A stretch of 12,935 bases of DNA from JAUVYV01 sp964585535 (lineage in GTDB: Bacteria > Planctomycetota > Phycisphaerae > Sedimentisphaerales > Anaerobacaceae): contig CAZPDW010000058.1 of the NCBI GenBank assembly GCA_964585535.1, positions 1-12,935 of the forward strand, read 5' to 3'. Positions within the stretch are counted from its first letter, which is position 1, and every line of letters begins with the position of its first letter. The notes beneath the pieces were generated by a model. That model was not told the origin of the DNA and did not search any database. It worked only from the letters and a program-made list of their open reading frames with translations. This document shows positions 11,425 to 12,935 of the stretch, piece after piece. A program made the translations under genes and the position numbers.

Positions 11425-12935
11425 ATGGCAGGCAGATTTTCCAGTTTCAAAAAAGAGTACACCGTCGGCTTTTTGCTGCTCGCCGCTGCGGCTGTAATAT
11501 GGCAATGGGGTTTTAATACTTCTTATTTTGCCAATCCCGACGCCTTCGATTACGCCCAGATGGGCAGGCAGCTAGCCGACGGAAAAGGTTTCTCGACCCT
11601 GCAGGTCTTCCCGAAACACATTCGTTATTTCCACCAAACGGGCTACCTCCAAAAAGAAAACTGCCCCAACCTTTACCGTGCCCCGCTGCCGGTGGTTCTT
11701 AACGCCTTCTTCTATAAACTGACCGGCAATATCGTTAAGGCAGCCGTGTTGAGTTCGGGAATATTTTATCTGTTGAGTGTCCTCGTGCTCTATATCCTGG
11801 CGATTAAGCTTACGAACTTCTGGACGGCCGTTGTCGCCGTCGTTGTCTATGTCTCCGACCGTTTTGTTTCCATAAGCAGTTACAACGGTATGACGGAGTC
11901 GCTGGCTGCTTTTCTTTTGCTCTGTCTGTTGCTGGTGTGTTTCTCAGGAAAGTTATCGATAGCAAAATGTTTTCTGGTGGGGATAATATGCGGCCTGGGC
12001 TACCTTGCGAGGAGTCAATTTGTTTCGGTGATACCGGCCGGTATTTTGCTTGTATGGCTGGGCCTTGAAAAAAAGAACGTAGCCCGCGGTCTTGTCCTGC
12101 TGCTTGTCGGCTTTTCGATTGCAGCGGGGCCTTGGTTTATTCGAAACGCCGCCCTGACCGGAAATCCCTGCTTTTCGTTTTTCAATTCCAGAAGGATAGT
12201 TCTCCAGACTCGGCCCGTGCATTCCGATATCGAGATGCAGCTTGACGGGCCCGTGGGGACTATCGATGCGTTCTCCGAATACGGAACCGCCGTAGCCAGG
12301 AAAGTATTGAGAAATGTTTCAAAAATTTTCAGCTTCACTTTTTGGGCTTCTAACTTCTCATCAGCGTCGCCCTTTTTGTTTCTGTTTTTCGCATCCTGCA
12401 TCTACGACAGGAACCCCGCCGGCAAAAGCTACGCTCTTTTCAGGGGCGCTACGGCCCTGCTGATTCTTTGCAATTTCCTGCTGGTCTGCCTGGTCCTTCA
12501 CGACATACGCTTCTGGGTCTATCTTCGGCCGCTGGTTTACATTATCGGGGTAAATGAGGCCCTGCGGCTGTTTGACAGCTTCCGGCTCAAATATGCACGA
12601 CAACTCAATCTCATAGTCTTCTGCGGGCTGCTTTTGTTTGGAATATTCAGGTTTTATAGTGTGGCAGCCACTCATAAAAACCACCCATCACCGGTAAGTC
12701 CGCCCGAGAGCAGGTCGTACGCATTTATTAAGCAGGCCGTCCGGCCGGATACGCTTGTTGCCTGTGACGTTGCCTACAAGGTTGCTTTGTATGCGGACTG
12801 TCGGGCGCTTCGCCTGCCCGCTTTTCCGGGAGAGCTTTTGAAGATTAACGATGAGTATATTCCCATTGATTATGTCCTGATAAGCCCGAGGGTATTTACG
12901 CCGAGGCCGCCGAACACGCCGCCTCTTTACGAAAC
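11425..12935 (+). CDS. GT-C fold membrane glycosyltransferase, ArnT/PMT-like (C-terminus off window)
   Basis: 503 codons from ATG 11425 to the right edge with no stop, so incomplete. An in-frame TAA at 11377 limits the start. After a first membrane helix (about 13-30) comes NPDAFDYAQMGRQLADGKGF (37-56), which carries the acidic residues (D39, D42) of the first periplasmic loop where GT-C enzymes have their catalytic Asp. YRAPLPVVLNAF (84-95), YNGMTESLAAFLLL (153-166), LGYLARSQF (191-199) and GPWFIRNAALTGNP (235-248) follow the order seen in family 39-like enzymes. About ten hydrophobic segments are visible, then a soluble region from about 415. Such proteins move a sugar from a lipid-phosphate donor to lipid, protein or polysaccharide outside the membrane; the acceptor is unknown. 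No strong SD was seen. Confidence 0.85.
   Translation, partial: MAGRFSSFKKEYTVGFLLLAAAAVIWQWGFNTSYFANPDAFDYAQMGRQLADGKGFSTLQVFPKHIRYFHQTGYLQKENCPNLYRAPLPVVLNAFFYKLTGNIVKAAVLSSGIFYLLSVLVLYILAIKLTNFWTAVVAVVVYVSDRFVSISSYNGMTESLAAFLLLCLLLVCFSGKLSIAKCFLVGIICGLGYLARSQFVSVIPAGILLVWLGLEKKNVARGLVLLLVGFSIAAGPWFIRNAALTGNPCFSFFNSRRIVLQTRPVHSDIEMQLDGPVGTIDAFSEYGTAVARKVLRNVSKIFSFTFWASNFSSASPFLFLFFASCIYDRNPAGKSYALFRGATALLILCNFLLVCLVLHDIRFWVYLRPLVYIIGVNEALRLFDSFRLKYARQLNLIVFCGLLLFGIFRFYSVAATHKNHPSPVSPPESRSYAFIKQAVRPDTLVACDVAYKVALYADCRALRLPAFPGELLKINDEYIPIDYVLISPRVFTPRPPNTPPLYE

Noticed and set aside
1..12935. CRISPR array, insertion sequence, prophage or integrase
   Set aside because: No regularly spaced repeats, transposase, integrase or paired attachment sites were seen; the tRNA gene has no duplicated 3' end nearby.

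Overview
The window most resembles a member of the Planctomycetota, probably a Phycisphaerae / Sedimentisphaerales-type genome. This is inferred from the mixture of gene types, not from any database search: a secreted PEP-CTERM protein, a secreted SGNH hydrolase with a dockerin-like tail, a secreted sugar-hydrolase-like barrel fused to a formylglycine-generating-enzyme (FGE/SUMF1) domain, a diaminopimelate epimerase, and flagellar-type genes. A run of ten Ns at 7903-7912 marks a scaffold gap, so linkage between the left (1-7902) and right (7913-12935) parts depends on the assembly.

Left part: a radical-SAM protein of the putative DNA modification/repair type runs off the left edge on the minus strand (1-681). 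It is divergent from a PEP-CTERM protein gene (1008-1886) that has a sigma70-like promoter and a structured leader of about 137 nt. A strong intrinsic terminator (1913-1942) separates this from the SGNH hydrolase/dockerin gene (1965-3020). Convergent to these is an NtrC-type sigma54 activator (3043-4428) whose phospho-acceptor Asp is replaced by Glu (E54), and upstream of it is dapF (4609-5487). dapF has a clear promoter, and a divergent promoter drives the barrel-FGE fusion gene (5661-7853).

Right part: a minus-strand cluster encodes a very small MerR-type HTH protein (9343-9633), a FlgB-like rod protein (8757-9185) and a FliA/WhiG-family sigma factor (7933-8712). It appears to start from a promoter with a perfect TTGACA -35 box, phased A/T tracts directly upstream, and a perfect 22-bp palindrome over the -10 box. 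The other side of the same intergenic region leads to a GAF-GGDEF diguanylate cyclase (10033-11103) with an intact catalytic motif and inhibitory site. The arrangement suggests that flagellar gene expression and cyclic-di-GMP synthesis are controlled together by one small DNA-binding protein. That is an inference from layout and operator position, and it is the most interesting candidate system here. A tRNA-Thr(CGU) gene with an unusual T-loop (11239-11310) and a GT-C type membrane glycosyltransferase that runs off the right edge (11425-12935) complete the window.
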